Below are positions 33,626-41,677 of a stretch of 64,000 nucleotides of DNA, piece after piece (positions within the stretch are counted from its first letter, which is position 1; every line of letters begins with the position of its first letter). The stretch comes from Pseudodesulfovibrio aespoeensis Aspo-2. Lineage in GTDB: Bacteria; Desulfobacterota; Desulfovibrionia; Desulfovibrionales; Desulfovibrionaceae. Below the pieces are notes generated by a model. That model did not search any database and was not told the origin of the DNA. It saw only the letters and a program-made list of their open reading frames with translations. Where the stretch lies: assembly GCF_000176915.2 (NCBI RefSeq), contig NC_014844.1, positions 1,736,001 through 1,800,000 of the forward strand. Reading direction: 5' to 3'. The position numbers and the translations under genes were made by a program.

Positions 33626-36600
33626 GTATGGGCGGAACGGATAACGTCAGGGAGTATTACCGGCACGTCACCGAGATGGACATCGGTGACGTGGCCCGGG
33701 AACTCCTGCCGGGACGGATCACCCAGGAGACCGGCCAGCGCTTGATGTGCGACTGCCCCAACCATCAGAGCCAGTCGCGTCTGTCGCTGCACGTGATGCT
33801 CGACAAGCAGGGCTGGTACTGCTTCGGCTGCGGAGTCGGCGGTGATGTGCTGCAGCTCGTTGAGTTCATTCAGACGGGCTCGGTCACCGCCGGGCAATCC
33901 GGTCCGATGCCGGACAGCCACCGTCAGGCCCGGGACTATCTCGCCAAGAAGGCGGGCTTGCCGCCGCTGTCGCGCTATGGCCTCAGCCAGGAGCGTCTCG
34001 CCCAGACGGAGGCCGACCGCGCCTTCGAACTGCGGGTCAAGGACGCGCTGACCTCGCTGGCCAGGCTTTACCACGCCAGACTCAAAGAGTCGCCGGAGGT
34101 CCTCGACTGGCTGAAATCCAAATACGCCCTGAGCGAGGAGACCATCGACGATCTCCTGATCGGCTACGCGGACAACGCGTCCGGCGCGGTCGCCCAACTG
34201 ACCGGGGGTGAGGACGGTTTCTCCAAGCGGGAGCTCGCCGCCACCGGCGCTTTCCGTCCCACCAGCCAGGACGGCCTGACGCCATTTTTCGAGCGCCGGA
34301 TCGTCTTTCCCTACTGGAGCCGTGGCCGGGTGGTGTTCATGATCGGCCGCAAGACGCCGTGGACCCCGGACGTTGGCTGGGAGCAAGGGAAATACAAGAA
34401 ACTGCCGGTTCACGACGAACACCAACGGCCTTACGTCGCCGACTTCATCAACAACGCGCTGCTGTTCAACGAGGACTGCCTGCTGGCGAGGCCCGGCAAG
34501 GTGATCATCACCGAGGGGGTGACCGATTGCTTGGCGCTGATGCAACTGGGCCTGCCCACCGTATCTCCGGTCACCGTCCGCATCCGGGCCGCCGATTGGG
34601 AGCGCCTGATCCCCAAGCTGCGCGGCGTCGAAACTGTCTACATCTGCCAGGACAACGAACTCTCCCAGGCCGGTCTCAAAGGGGCGCTGCAAACCGCTCA
34701 CACCCTGGCCGAACACAAAATCGACACCCGCCTGGTGACGCTGCCCTTGTCGGAGACACAGCTCTCGGCCCGGCAGGAGCTGACCGAACGCTTCGGCCTG
34801 ACGGCAAGCGTGGGGCCGAAGGAGCTGGCCAAGCTACTGGCGGGACGTCCCGCCGAGGAAATCCAGGCGGCCGAGGCGCTTCTCGCCATCGCCAAGATCG
34901 ACGTCAACGATTACATTGCCGCCGGGCATACCCTGGAGGATTTCGAACGCCTGCTCGCCGAGGCCAGCACGCCCATCGAGTTCGGCGTGCGCTCGCTGCC
35001 CGAGGGCGCTGAAGAGGAAGAACGCAACCGCCTGCTCGAACCGATTCTGGGGGAGATTTCCGAACAGTCGCCGCTGGAACAGGCACGCCTGCTGAAGCTG
35101 GTGCAGGAGCGCATCGGCGGTGGTGTTTCCATGGCCACCCTGAAGGAACAGATCCGCGCCATCCAGAAGGACCGCAAGGTCGAGTTCCGCAACGAAAAGA
35201 AAAAGGCCAAGCGGATGTCCGGCGCAATGCCCGGATCATGCCGCGCCCGGGTCGACGAGGTGCTGATCGACACGGAGCTGGAGAACGGCGCTCCCGACTA
35301 CACACTGGCAGCCGAGGCGGCCTACGACTGGTTTACCGCCAACGGTGCCCAGTTCTTTCATACCCTGCAGGGTGAGCCGTTCATGTATTTCGACAACGCC
35401 ATCTACTGGATGGATTCGCCAGACCGGGGCCGAAAGCGCCACTACGCGGCCATGCTCTACAAGCACACGGGCATGGTGCCGACATCCAACGGCGGACGAA
35501 CATTTTTCGAGGTGTTACCCAGCCTGGCCATGATCCGTGGCCAGGTGCGCGACCATTTCTCCTGGCTGCATACCGATGTGGCTTCCTACACCGTCTATTT
35601 CAACCTGAACAATCCGGAGCACGAGATCGCCAAGATCACCCCGGACGAAATTCAGATCATGAAGAATGGCGGCAACGAGGACGGCATCATCCTGGACGGC
35701 TCGCGCAAGATGAAGCCGCTGAAATTCCTGCCCGACGCCGACCTCGAAGAGGCGGACCGGCTCCTGGTCGATCTGCTGGTGGGCAACATGACCTGTCCAC
35801 AAGGAGATCGCTTTCTCATCCTTTCCTGGCTCTCCTGTTTCTTGCTGATCGACTTCGCCGGGACGCGGCCCATGACCCGCTTCGAGGGCTCGGCCGGATC
35901 GGGCAAGACCACTGCCAGCAAGATCACGTCGACGCTGCTTTACGGCGAGCCCCAGCACAAGAAGGCCACCGACGCGGCGAACTACACCGACGGCTCGCAG
36001 AACCCGCTCATCGTCCTCGACAACATCGAGGTCAAGCAGATGACCGAGGATCTGACCACCTTCATGCTGACCAGCATCACCGGCATCGCCAAGGAGAAAC
36101 GCAAGAGCGGCACAGACAGCGAGACCATCACCGAGCGGACCAAATGCCTGCTGAACACCACCGGCATCGAGCCGCTGTGCGGGGAGCTTTCGGAGATACT
36201 GTCGAGGTCCTTCGTTATCAACTTCGACCTCGCCAACCAGGCCAGCGACTGCTTTCTGGAATCGGAGGTCATCTCCGCCATCCAGCAGAACCGGGATCTG
36301 ATCATTTCGGCCATCATGAAGCGGACCAGCCATGTGTTGGCGATGATTCGGGACGGAGCTCAGAAACAGGTCATGCGTCTGCTGCACCGAACCATGCCGA
36401 CTCATGGCAAGCGCCGGTGCAACGACTATCTGAGCCTGATGTATCTGATGATGCTGGCCGGGTCCGAGGAGCACGAGGTGACCACCGGACTCGAGGAGCT
36501 GAGCCCGCTGTTCATCGAGCAGATCCATTCCATCAACGACACCAGCCAGGAAATGGCCCGGGAGTCGAACCCCATTGCCACGGCGCTGGCGTCGCTCTTC

Positions 36601-36936
36601 CATGCCTACCGGAACGCGGTGGAACTGGACGAGAAGGCCCGCTACGGTGAGGACGACCGGGCAAACCACGTGGTGGGGTTCATCGAACGCTATCAGGTGA
36701 GGTTCGAGAACGAGAACACCATGGAACCGGTGTCGGCGGGACGGCTGCTCGCGGCGCTGCGCAGGGTCGGCCGGGAATTCAACCTCGAATTCGAATACAA
36801 GAAGCCCGCCCAGCTCGGTCGGCGCATCAGCAACGACCTGGACGTCATCCGGGACGCCGGGTTCGACATCGACCGGCAGCGCAACGCCCACACCAAGAAC
36901 TTCGAGTACCGGATTGCCAAGACCGCCAATTTCTAA
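33622..36936 (+). CDS. Primase-helicase fusion (CHC2 zinc finger, Toprim, P-loop ATPase)
   Basis: 1104 aa. A CHC2-type zinc finger (CDCPNH...WYCFGCGVGGDVLQLVEF) lies at about residues 43-82. It is followed by a primase core with a Toprim segment (KVIITEGVTDCLALMQLG; VYICQDNELSQ). A later ATPase domain has Walker A GSAGSGKTTAS near residue 755 and Walker B-like PLIVLDNIEV. The domain set indicates a self-contained replication initiator with primer synthesis plus unwinding. It overlaps the RecD2-like gene by 4 bp, and directly after its stop comes an array of short repeats that could be the origin. Confidence 0.88.
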   Translation: MSMGGTDNVREYYRHVTEMDIGDVARELLPGRITQETGQRLMCDCPNHQSQSRLSLHVMLDKQGWYCFGCGVGGDVLQLVEFIQTGSVTAGQSGPMPDSHRQARDYLAKKAGLPPLSRYGLSQERLAQTEADRAFELRVKDALTSLARLYHARLKESPEVLDWLKSKYALSEETIDDLLIGYADNASGAVAQLTGGEDGFSKRELAATGAFRPTSQDGLTPFFERRIVFPYWSRGRVVFMIGRKTPWTPDVGWEQGKYKKLPVHDEHQRPYVADFINNALLFNEDCLLARPGKVIITEGVTDCLALMQLGLPTVSPVTVRIRAADWERLIPKLRGVETVYICQDNELSQAGLKGALQTAHTLAEHKIDTRLVTLPLSETQLSARQELTERFGLTASVGPKELAKLLAGRPAEEIQAAEALLAIAKIDVNDYIAAGHTLEDFERLLAEASTPIEFGVRSLPEGAEEEERNRLLEPILGEISEQSPLEQARLLKLVQERIGGGVSMATLKEQIRAIQKDRKVEFRNEKKKAKRMSGAMPGSCRARVDEVLIDTELENGAPDYTLAAEAAYDWFTANGAQFFHTLQGEPFMYFDNAIYWMDSPDRGRKRHYAAMLYKHTGMVPTSNGGRTFFEVLPSLAMIRGQVRDHFSWLHTDVASYTVYFNLNNPEHEIAKITPDEIQIMKNGGNEDGIILDGSRKMKPLKFLPDADLEEADRLLVDLLVGNMTCPQGDRFLILSWLSCFLLIDFAGTRPMTRFEGSAGSGKTTASKITSTLLYGEPQHKKATDAANYTDGSQNPLIVLDNIEVKQMTEDLTTFMLTSITGIAKEKRKSGTDSETITERTKCLLNTTGIEPLCGELSEILSRSFVINFDLANQASDCFLESEVISAIQQNRDLIISAIMKRTSHVLAMIRDGAQKQVMRLLHRTMPTHGKRRCNDYLSLMYLMMLAGSEEHEVTTGLEELSPLFIEQIHSINDTSQEMARESNPIATALASLFHAYRNAVELDEKARYGEDDRANHVVGFIERYQVRFENENTMEPVSAGRLLAALRRVGREFNLEFEYKKPAQLGRRISNDLDVIRDAGFDIDRQRNAHTKNFEYRIAKTANF

Positions 36937-36989
36937 TTTCACCCACACTGCCCAAATCATCCAGGACGCTCTCGGGCGTCCTTTTCTTT

Positions 36990-37518
36990 TGCGGTGGTGC
37001 GGTGAACACCGCTGTCCCTTGCGGTGGATGACCACCGCACGCCAAACCATTGCCAGACAAGGCTTTCATGGCCTTTGCGGTGGTTGCGGTGGTAAATCCA
37101 GAGGTCTCACCCCCTATGGGCTGAAATATTTTTTCTACCTACCAACCCGATATCCCACACCAGAGAAATTCCGGCCCAGCGTGAAAGACATTCCCCAAAT
37201 ACCACCGCAACCACCGCACTCTCTCTTCTCTTTCTTCATAACTATCGAAAAACAATAAACAAACAACGCACCACTCCCTGCGGTGGGACGAGAAAACCTT
37301 CCACCGCACGACCACCGCAGCCACCGCACATATCCACCGCAGCTATTGGTCACCGACGGTTTCAGGGCCGCTCCGGTAAGTAACGGGAAAAGCGATTAAC
37401 CCGTATTTCTGGAGCCTGAAACCATGAGCCTTCTGAAAACCATGATCAAGCACACCGCCGGAGGGCAGGAAGCCTCGGCCGGATGTGAAACCCCATTATT
37501 ACCACCGCAACCACCGCA
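36990..37518. repeat. Array of CCACCGCA / TGCGGTGG octamers, candidate phage replication origin
   Basis: Exact CCACCGCA starts at 37032, 37202, 37211, 37301, 37312, 37321, 37334, 37502 and 37511. Exact TGCGGTGG starts at 36990, 37020, 37076, 37085 and 37279, with a one-base variant at 36998. That is fourteen exact copies in ~530 bp, in both orientations; four pairs are spaced exactly 9 bp. Most of the array fills the 487-bp gap between the primase-helicase gene and the next gene; the last pair lies inside that gene and encodes PQPPQP. No other gene is seen in the gap apart from motif S2. Confidence 0.8.
37352..37383 (+). promoter_or_regulatory. Phage two-block promoter-like motif, copy S2
   Basis: ACCGAC, 14 bp, TCCGGTAAGTAA. 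Ends 40 bp before the gene at 37424, right after the octamer array. Confidence 0.75.
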
Positions 37519-38194
37519 GCCCGCCATCTATGTCTCCACCGGGCTCGACATCCACGAGATCGAAGACGCCCGCGACTGGCCTGAAGACATGGAGATCGAC
37601 GGCACGCTGTGTCGCCGTCTGTCGCCTGAATACTTTGCCTGGCTACGTTCCCGCATGGTCACCGCCCAAACCGCGCACAAGGCCGGAAAGCTCCCCGAGG
37701 ATGCCTGGAATACGCTGCGGCAGCGATTCAACGCCATGCAGGAACTGTCCATCCGGGAGTTCTGCAAGGAACACTTGCAGGAGGTCCTGCAGTCCTTTTC
37801 CCCGAAGAACTACCAGCCACCCGCGCTTCGTCCCGAGTCCCAGAAGAAACCCGTCGAAGTTCCAAGAAAGGACTGGATTTATCCCGGGAACCAAGCTTGG
37901 AAATGTAAGCAGCCGGTGACTTCCCAGGCTGTCGCCAAGGTCGACGCCATCCGTGAGGAGGCCATGGCCAAGGGCTGGTCCGAGGCACGCCTCTTTCAGA
38001 ACCAGGGCCGATTTCGGTTTCCCTGCGGCGAGGACTACGGCCTGGTCTGTTTCGTCGATGGCGATCAGGAGATTGGCGAGGTCACCGAGCGTTCTATCGA
38101 AATTATCCACGGGCCGAAGTCCGGGCGTCCCAGCACGCTGCGGTTCTACAACCCGGACGTGCCGCAGCCGTGGATGAAGAAAGTGGAGGATTGA
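37424..38194 (+). CDS. Phage protein of unknown function
   Basis: 256 aa, ATG 37424. The N-terminal ~35 residues are low complexity (PLLPPQPPQP, encoded by two octamer repeats). The middle has TLCRRLSPEYFAWLRSRMVTAQTAHKAGKL, and the C-terminus is a beta-rich domain ending FYNPDVPQPWMKKVED. No family recognised. First gene after motif S2. Confidence 0.65.
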   Translation: MSLLKTMIKHTAGGQEASAGCETPLLPPQPPQPAIYVSTGLDIHEIEDARDWPEDMEIDGTLCRRLSPEYFAWLRSRMVTAQTAHKAGKLPEDAWNTLRQRFNAMQELSIREFCKEHLQEVLQSFSPKNYQPPALRPESQKKPVEVPRKDWIYPGNQAWKCKQPVTSQAVAKVDAIREEAMAKGWSEARLFQNQGRFRFPCGEDYGLVCFVDGDQEIGEVTERSIEIIHGPKSGRPSTLRFYNPDVPQPWMKKVED

Positions 38195-38197
38195 GCC

Positions 38198-38476
38198 GTG
38201 AAGAAAAAGAAGCGCTACGCCAACGCCAAGGATGTCCTGCCCGAGGAACTCTTCGAGCAGATCCAGAAGCACTACACCGGAATTCTCTGGGTTCCTGCAC
38301 CGAGCCGCTTCTACCAGGAACGCCGCGACCTAGTGCTTGCCCTTCATCTGCAGGGGATCAGCAGCCAGGAGATCTCCAACCTCGCCGGAGTGACCACTCG
38401 CCGGGTCAACCAGATCATCGCCGCCGAACGAAAACAGGACCGGGACCGACAGTTGGCCGCCGCTTCCGGTAAGTAA
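38198..38476 (+). CDS. Small HTH protein, CD3324-like
   Basis: 92 aa from GTG 38198. It starts with a YANAKDVLPEELFEQIQKHYTGILWVPAP segment resembling CD3324-type proteins and has a homeodomain-like helix-turn-helix (LVLALHLQGISSQEISNLAGVTTRRVNQIIAAER). Probably a DNA-binding regulator of late phage genes. Its last codons Ser-Gly-Lys-stop are encoded by the conserved block of motif S3. Confidence 0.65.
   Translation: MKKKKRYANAKDVLPEELFEQIQKHYTGILWVPAPSRFYQERRDLVLALHLQGISSQEISNLAGVTTRRVNQIIAAERKQDRDRQLAAASGK
38445..38476 (+). promoter_or_regulatory. Phage two-block promoter-like motif, copy S3
   Basis: ACCGAC, 14 bp, TCCGGTAAGTAA. It overlaps the end of the preceding gene, whose TAA stop is part of the motif, and lies 91 bp before the terminase small subunit gene. 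Confidence 0.75.
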
Positions 38477-38567
38477 CCACTGAACCGGCGGGAGCGCGTT
38501 TGGAGGCTAAATCGGCCTCCCGCCCCGCATCCCGGCTTGGGAAAACAATATTCGGCAGGATTTCCAC

Positions 38568-39068
38568 GTGGCACTGAACAAACCGGACAAAGAGACGCTG
38601 GACCGCTGGCACCGCAACGAGGGTAAGACCGAACCGCCCCGGCGCGGGCCTGGTGCGCCCGAGGGCAACCAGAACCGGCTGCGTCACGGCATCTTCGCCG
38701 ACCGCTGCCTGACTCCGGAAGAGAAGGTCATGTTCGACGCGATCATCGACCGCCTCAACCAGGACTTCGAGTTCAACAAGTCCAGCGACTTCCTGCAGGT
38801 GGAGTTGGTGGGCGTCTATTCGGTGAAGCTGGTCCGCGCCCAGATCGAGGGGAACACCGACGCCGCCGAAAAGCTCGACCGGATGATCCGCTGCCACATG
38901 AAGGATCTCAAGACCACCAAGATTGCCCGCGAGGGTGAGGAGCCGAAAGGCCCGCAGACCTCTCCGGCGGAATGGGCGGCGGCGCTGCTCGAGAAGGTGG
39001 CCGAGGCCGCCAACGCCCCGGCAACGAAAACCTCCGGCCGCAAGAAACGCGGAAAGAATTGCGGATAA
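38568..39068 (+). CDS. Terminase small subunit-like protein
   Basis: 166 aa from GTG 38568 (AGGA upstream). The N-terminal GPGAPEGNQNRLRHGIFADRCLTPEEKVMFDAII pattern, followed by a helical region and a basic C-terminus (SGRKKRGKNCG), resembles small proteins that precede large terminases in phage genomes. Expected to recognise phage DNA for packaging. Unusually, it is separated from the large subunit gene by a recombinase module of ~2 kb on the opposite strand. Confidence 0.6.
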   Translation: MALNKPDKETLDRWHRNEGKTEPPRRGPGAPEGNQNRLRHGIFADRCLTPEEKVMFDAIIDRLNQDFEFNKSSDFLQVELVGVYSVKLVRAQIEGNTDAAEKLDRMIRCHMKDLKTTKIAREGEEPKGPQTSPAEWAAALLEKVAEAANAPATKTSGRKKRGKNCG

Positions 39069-39144
39069 CACCATGGAGGGCTTTTCCGATGACCCCGTCA
39101 CACGGCGACTTGCAGCAGACAACTTCACGTGGAATTGCGGATAA
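39057..39144. repeat. 12-bp direct repeat AATTGCGGATAA flanking a short duplication
   Basis: Identical copies at 39057-39068 (the last codons of the terminase small gene) and 39133-39144, 76 bp apart. The second copy again would encode Asn-Cys-Gly-stop, as if the gene end had been duplicated when DNA was inserted here. It marks the left side of the 39.07-41.1 kb recombinase module. Confidence 0.55.
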
Positions 39145-39228
39145 GACGTGTTCCTTGCACTTTCAGAATCGGCGTTCCCCGGCCGCCGACCATCATTTCC
39201 ACTCATCACTACCCTCCAGCAGCTCTCA

Positions 39229-39282
39229 ATATCCGCTTGGCATGTGTGCGCATAAGCCGAGCCGCATAAGCCAAGCAGATAT
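39229..39282. other. Imperfect inverted repeat, possible recombination site, within a 420-bp gene-free stretch
   Basis: ATATCCGCTTGGC (39229-39241) faces GCCAAGCAGATAT (39270-39282), 12 of 13 bp, across a 28-bp centre. The direct repeat GCATAAGCC occurs at 39250 and 39264. This resembles the core layout of sites used by tyrosine recombinases, and the gene for one lies 210 bp away. No gene is seen between 39069 and 39491. Confidence 0.4.
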
Positions 39283-39491
39283 TGCTATGTGCGGCCGACA
39301 GACAGCGAAGGAGAAATTCCGGTCAATCGAAATTTCCCGACCCGCCTGGCAGGATGCAACCCACTGTCATGATCATTCATCATCGGCGGATGTGTTCTTC
39401 TGCGGGCACTGTCATTCACTGTCTTCGACACTGTCTCGCCCAACGAAAACAGGAGCAGCCGGAGCCGCTCCCATCATCGATTGCAAAAAGA

Positions 39492-40406
39492 TCAGAGACG
39501 TTCGAGGGCTTCCTCGAGCTGGCCGTCCACGAGGTGGGTGTAGATCTGGGTGGTGGACACGTCCCGGTGCCCCAAGGCCCGCTGCACCACGAGCAGGTCG
39601 TTGGTCGCGCCGTAGAGATGGGTGGCGAAAGTGTGCCGCATACCGTGCGGCGTCAGTTCCTTTTCGATCCCGGCTTTCCGCAGCCAGTGGGCGAGCCGGT
39701 TGGCGATCTGCCGCTGGCAGAGTCTGCTGTCCCGGTTCGACAGGAACAGGGCTTCCATTTCCGGGCGGCCGCGTCGACGGCGCTCGGCCAGGTAGCGGCG
39801 CAGCAACGTGCGGAGGTCGGTCTTGATGAACTTGACCTGCGGCACATTCCCCTTGGCCCACACCCGCAGATGCTTGGCGTCAAGGTCGATGTCATCCATG
39901 TCGAGCGCGGCCAGCTCGCCAAGCCTGATCCCGGTGCCAAGGAGCACCTCGATCATGGCGCGGTCGCGGAAGGCGGGAAAGTCGGTTCGGCCCTTGAGTT
40001 CCTTGAGCAGGCGTTTCTTTTCTCCGACGGTCAGGAACACCGGGAGTTTTCTTGGCAGACGGTGCATGCGGATGGACCGCGCCGGGTTGTCATCGACGAT
40101 GCCCACATCAATGGCCCAGGCAAAGAACGCCCGCAGAGCCGCCTTCATGCGATGGAGCGACGCGGCTGAGCGCGGACCTCTTTCACTGTCAGCCACCGCC
40201 TCGGAGGAGAACACCTGGTCGAGGAGCCCTGGCGTAATCTCCCTGCAGATAATCCCGGCAGCCAGTTTCTCCGCCACGCGGGCCAACAGGGCGAGATCCC
40301 TGCGGTATGCGGCTATGGTCGCTGGCGAGCGTCCTTCGGCCGACAGGCTGGCACAGAACGCCTCTGTCGCGCCCGCCAGATCGAGGTCAGCCGTTCGATT
40401 GCTCAT
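39492..40406 (-). CDS. Tyrosine recombinase (XerC/D-like)
   Basis: 304 aa. An N-terminal core-binding domain (residues ~8-100) precedes the catalytic domain with Arg I in GTGIRLGEL, HxxR in HGMRHTFATHL, His/Trp region LGHRDVSTTQIY and the nucleophile Tyr in IYTH. All catalytic residues appear present. It is in the opposite direction to the surrounding packaging genes. It could serve the phage, resolve genome multimers, or be the motor of a small inserted element. Confidence 0.88.
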   Translation of the reverse strand: MSNRTADLDLAGATEAFCASLSAEGRSPATIAAYRRDLALLARVAEKLAAGIICREITPGLLDQVFSSEAVADSERGPRSAASLHRMKAALRAFFAWAIDVGIVDDNPARSIRMHRLPRKLPVFLTVGEKKRLLKELKGRTDFPAFRDRAMIEVLLGTGIRLGELAALDMDDIDLDAKHLRVWAKGNVPQVKFIKTDLRTLLRRYLAERRRRGRPEMEALFLSNRDSRLCQRQIANRLAHWLRKAGIEKELTPHGMRHTFATHLYGATNDLLVVQRALGHRDVSTTQIYTHLVDGQLEEALERL

Positions 40407-40761
40407 CGCTGGACTCCTTCACCCTGCTGTGGCCCATGGGCGTGCTTTTGGGCAGCGGCAACTCCTCGATGCGACCCGACTCCTTGGCCCAGACCATCAT
40501 CATGCGGAACACCCGGACGGTCTTGGTGACGGTGCGCTCGGCCCGCTCCTTGCCGTCGGGGAGTTTAAGCAGCAGGTCGGACTTGTAGAACTTGCCGACC
40601 TGGGGAAGCCGGATCTCGGCGAGCTGGCGATCCGCGCCGAAGAAGGCCTCAACCACGTCGAGGTCCTTCCGGTAGGTGTAGAGGGTCCGCTCTTTCTTTC
40701 CAGATTCCCGCAAGTGGCCGATGAAGGCCTCGGCGGTCTGATGAACGGTGCAGTCAGTCAT
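40387..40761 (-). CDS. Stand-alone core-binding domain of a tyrosine recombinase
   Basis: 124 aa that resemble only the N-terminal SAM-like DNA-binding domain (TAEAFIGHLRESGKKERTLYTYRKDLDVVEAFF; KTVRVFRMMMVWAKESGRIEELPLP). No catalytic domain follows; the frame ends and the complete recombinase starts 20 bp inside it. Either a truncated relic or a functional accessory subunit that competes for or assists at recombination sites. The overlap and intact ribosome site favour a used gene. Confidence 0.65.
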   Translation of the reverse strand: MTDCTVHQTAEAFIGHLRESGKKERTLYTYRKDLDVVEAFFGADRQLAEIRLPQVGKFYKSDLLLKLPDGKERAERTVTKTVRVFRMMMVWAKESGRIEELPLPKSTPMGHSRVKESSDEQSNG

Positions 40762-40794
40762 GTCTATGTCTCCTTTCAGGGTGGCCCGGCGTGT

Positions 40795-40989
40795 TCAGGA
40801 CAAGAACTCGTCCAGCTCCCGCAGCAGCTCCTCGACGTGACCGAGGGAGCCGACGCTCGCCCAGGTGATGTCCGGCTGCTTCGCGTCCGCTTCGAGCTTG
40901 CTGCGAATGCCGTCGATCAGCCGGGCGATGCTCTCCTGTTTTTCTCGGTACGCCTTGAGTGCCTGCTGGCGGTTTCTGTCGTAGGTCAT
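40795..40989 (-). CDS. Small protein of unknown function in the tyrosine recombinase operon
   Basis: 64 aa from ATG 40989, with GGAGG 7 nt upstream. Helical, charged N-terminus (NRQQALKAYREKQESIARLIDGIRSKLEAD) and an acidic C-terminus. No family recognised. First gene of the leftward recombinase operon. Confidence 0.6.
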   Translation of the reverse strand: MTYDRNRQQALKAYREKQESIARLIDGIRSKLEADAKQPDITWASVGSLGHVEELLRELDEFLS

Positions 40990-41019
40990 GGCCTGCCTCC
41001 GGTTCCGGTTTTCGTGGAT

Positions 41020-41034
41020 GCGGGACCATCCCGC
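41020..41034. promoter_or_regulatory. Short perfect inverted repeat upstream of the recombinase operon
   Basis: GCGGGA-CCA-TCCCGC, two 6-bp arms around 3 bp, 30 bp before the start of the 64-aa gene. Possible operator. Confidence 0.35.
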
Positions 41035-41129
41035 GTCACATCCAATGACGCTTCTATTTCGTTGAAAATCAAGTGTTTGCAGAGATCTTTCTGCATGTAC
41101 CCCAAACCCATAACCCAAAGGAGATCAAC

Positions 41130-41402
41130 ATGTTGAAGAAGACCCTCGAATGGACTATCCCGCTGGTCCTGGCCGGGATCATGACCGGTTGCGCCACCTA
41201 CCGGCCTCCGGCCCAGATCCAGTCGGCGGTGGCCACCGTCAATCGCCACACACCCGAGTATGTGACCGAGGCCAACAAGGCGCTGCGCGAGGTCGGCCAC
41301 CCGGACGCTGAGCGCCTGACCGGTGTTGGCCTGCGCCTGCAGACCGCCGTGGACGCCCTTGACCAGTGGGCCAATGGTTCGAATCAGGAGGCAGGCCAAT
41401 GA
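41130..41402 (+). CDS. Small phage lipoprotein
   Basis: 90 aa from ATG 41130 after AAAGGAG. Hydrophobic N-terminus (TIPLVLAGIMTGC) with a lipobox-like MTGC, then a soluble helical region. Likely secreted and lipidated. Its position just before the large terminase is unusual for a spanin, so I do not assign one. Overlaps the next gene by 4 bp (ATGA). Confidence 0.65.
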   Translation: MLKKTLEWTIPLVLAGIMTGCATYRPPAQIQSAVATVNRHTPEYVTEANKALREVGHPDAERLTGVGLRLQTAVDALDQWANGSNQEAGQ

Positions 41403-41677
41403 AAGAGATCCTGCAGGAGAACAGCGATGCCGTTCGCCAGGCCGGTGAGGCCCTGGTCGAAATCGGTACCGAACTGGCGGCGGGACGGATCGAGAGCGCC
41501 CTCGGCCGTCTGGAAGTGGCCCAGCAGCAGTACCGGGTCTGGGCGGAACTGGACCAGGCCATCATCGACATTCAGGAAGCTGTCCACGATCAAAAGAACA
41601 CCCTGGCCGTGCAGCAGATCCTGACGGAACTGGTGGGCACCATCCTCGGCAATGCCTTGAGGACGGGATTGCACTGA
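41399..41677 (+). CDS. Phage protein of unknown function, helical
   Basis: 92 aa from ATG 41399 (AGGAGG upstream). Almost entirely amphipathic helix (NSDAVRQAGEALVEIGTELAAGRIESALGRLEVAQQQYRVW). No family recognised. Sandwiched with 4-bp and 1-bp overlaps between the lipoprotein and the large terminase. Confidence 0.6.
   Translation: MKEILQENSDAVRQAGEALVEIGTELAAGRIESALGRLEVAQQQYRVWAELDQAIIDIQEAVHDQKNTLAVQQILTELVGTILGNALRTGLH

Noticed and set aside
36937-37360. Octamer array considered as a CRISPR array
   Set aside because: Repeats are 8 bp, occur in both orientations and have irregular spacing, unlike CRISPR repeats and spacers; no cas genes nearby.
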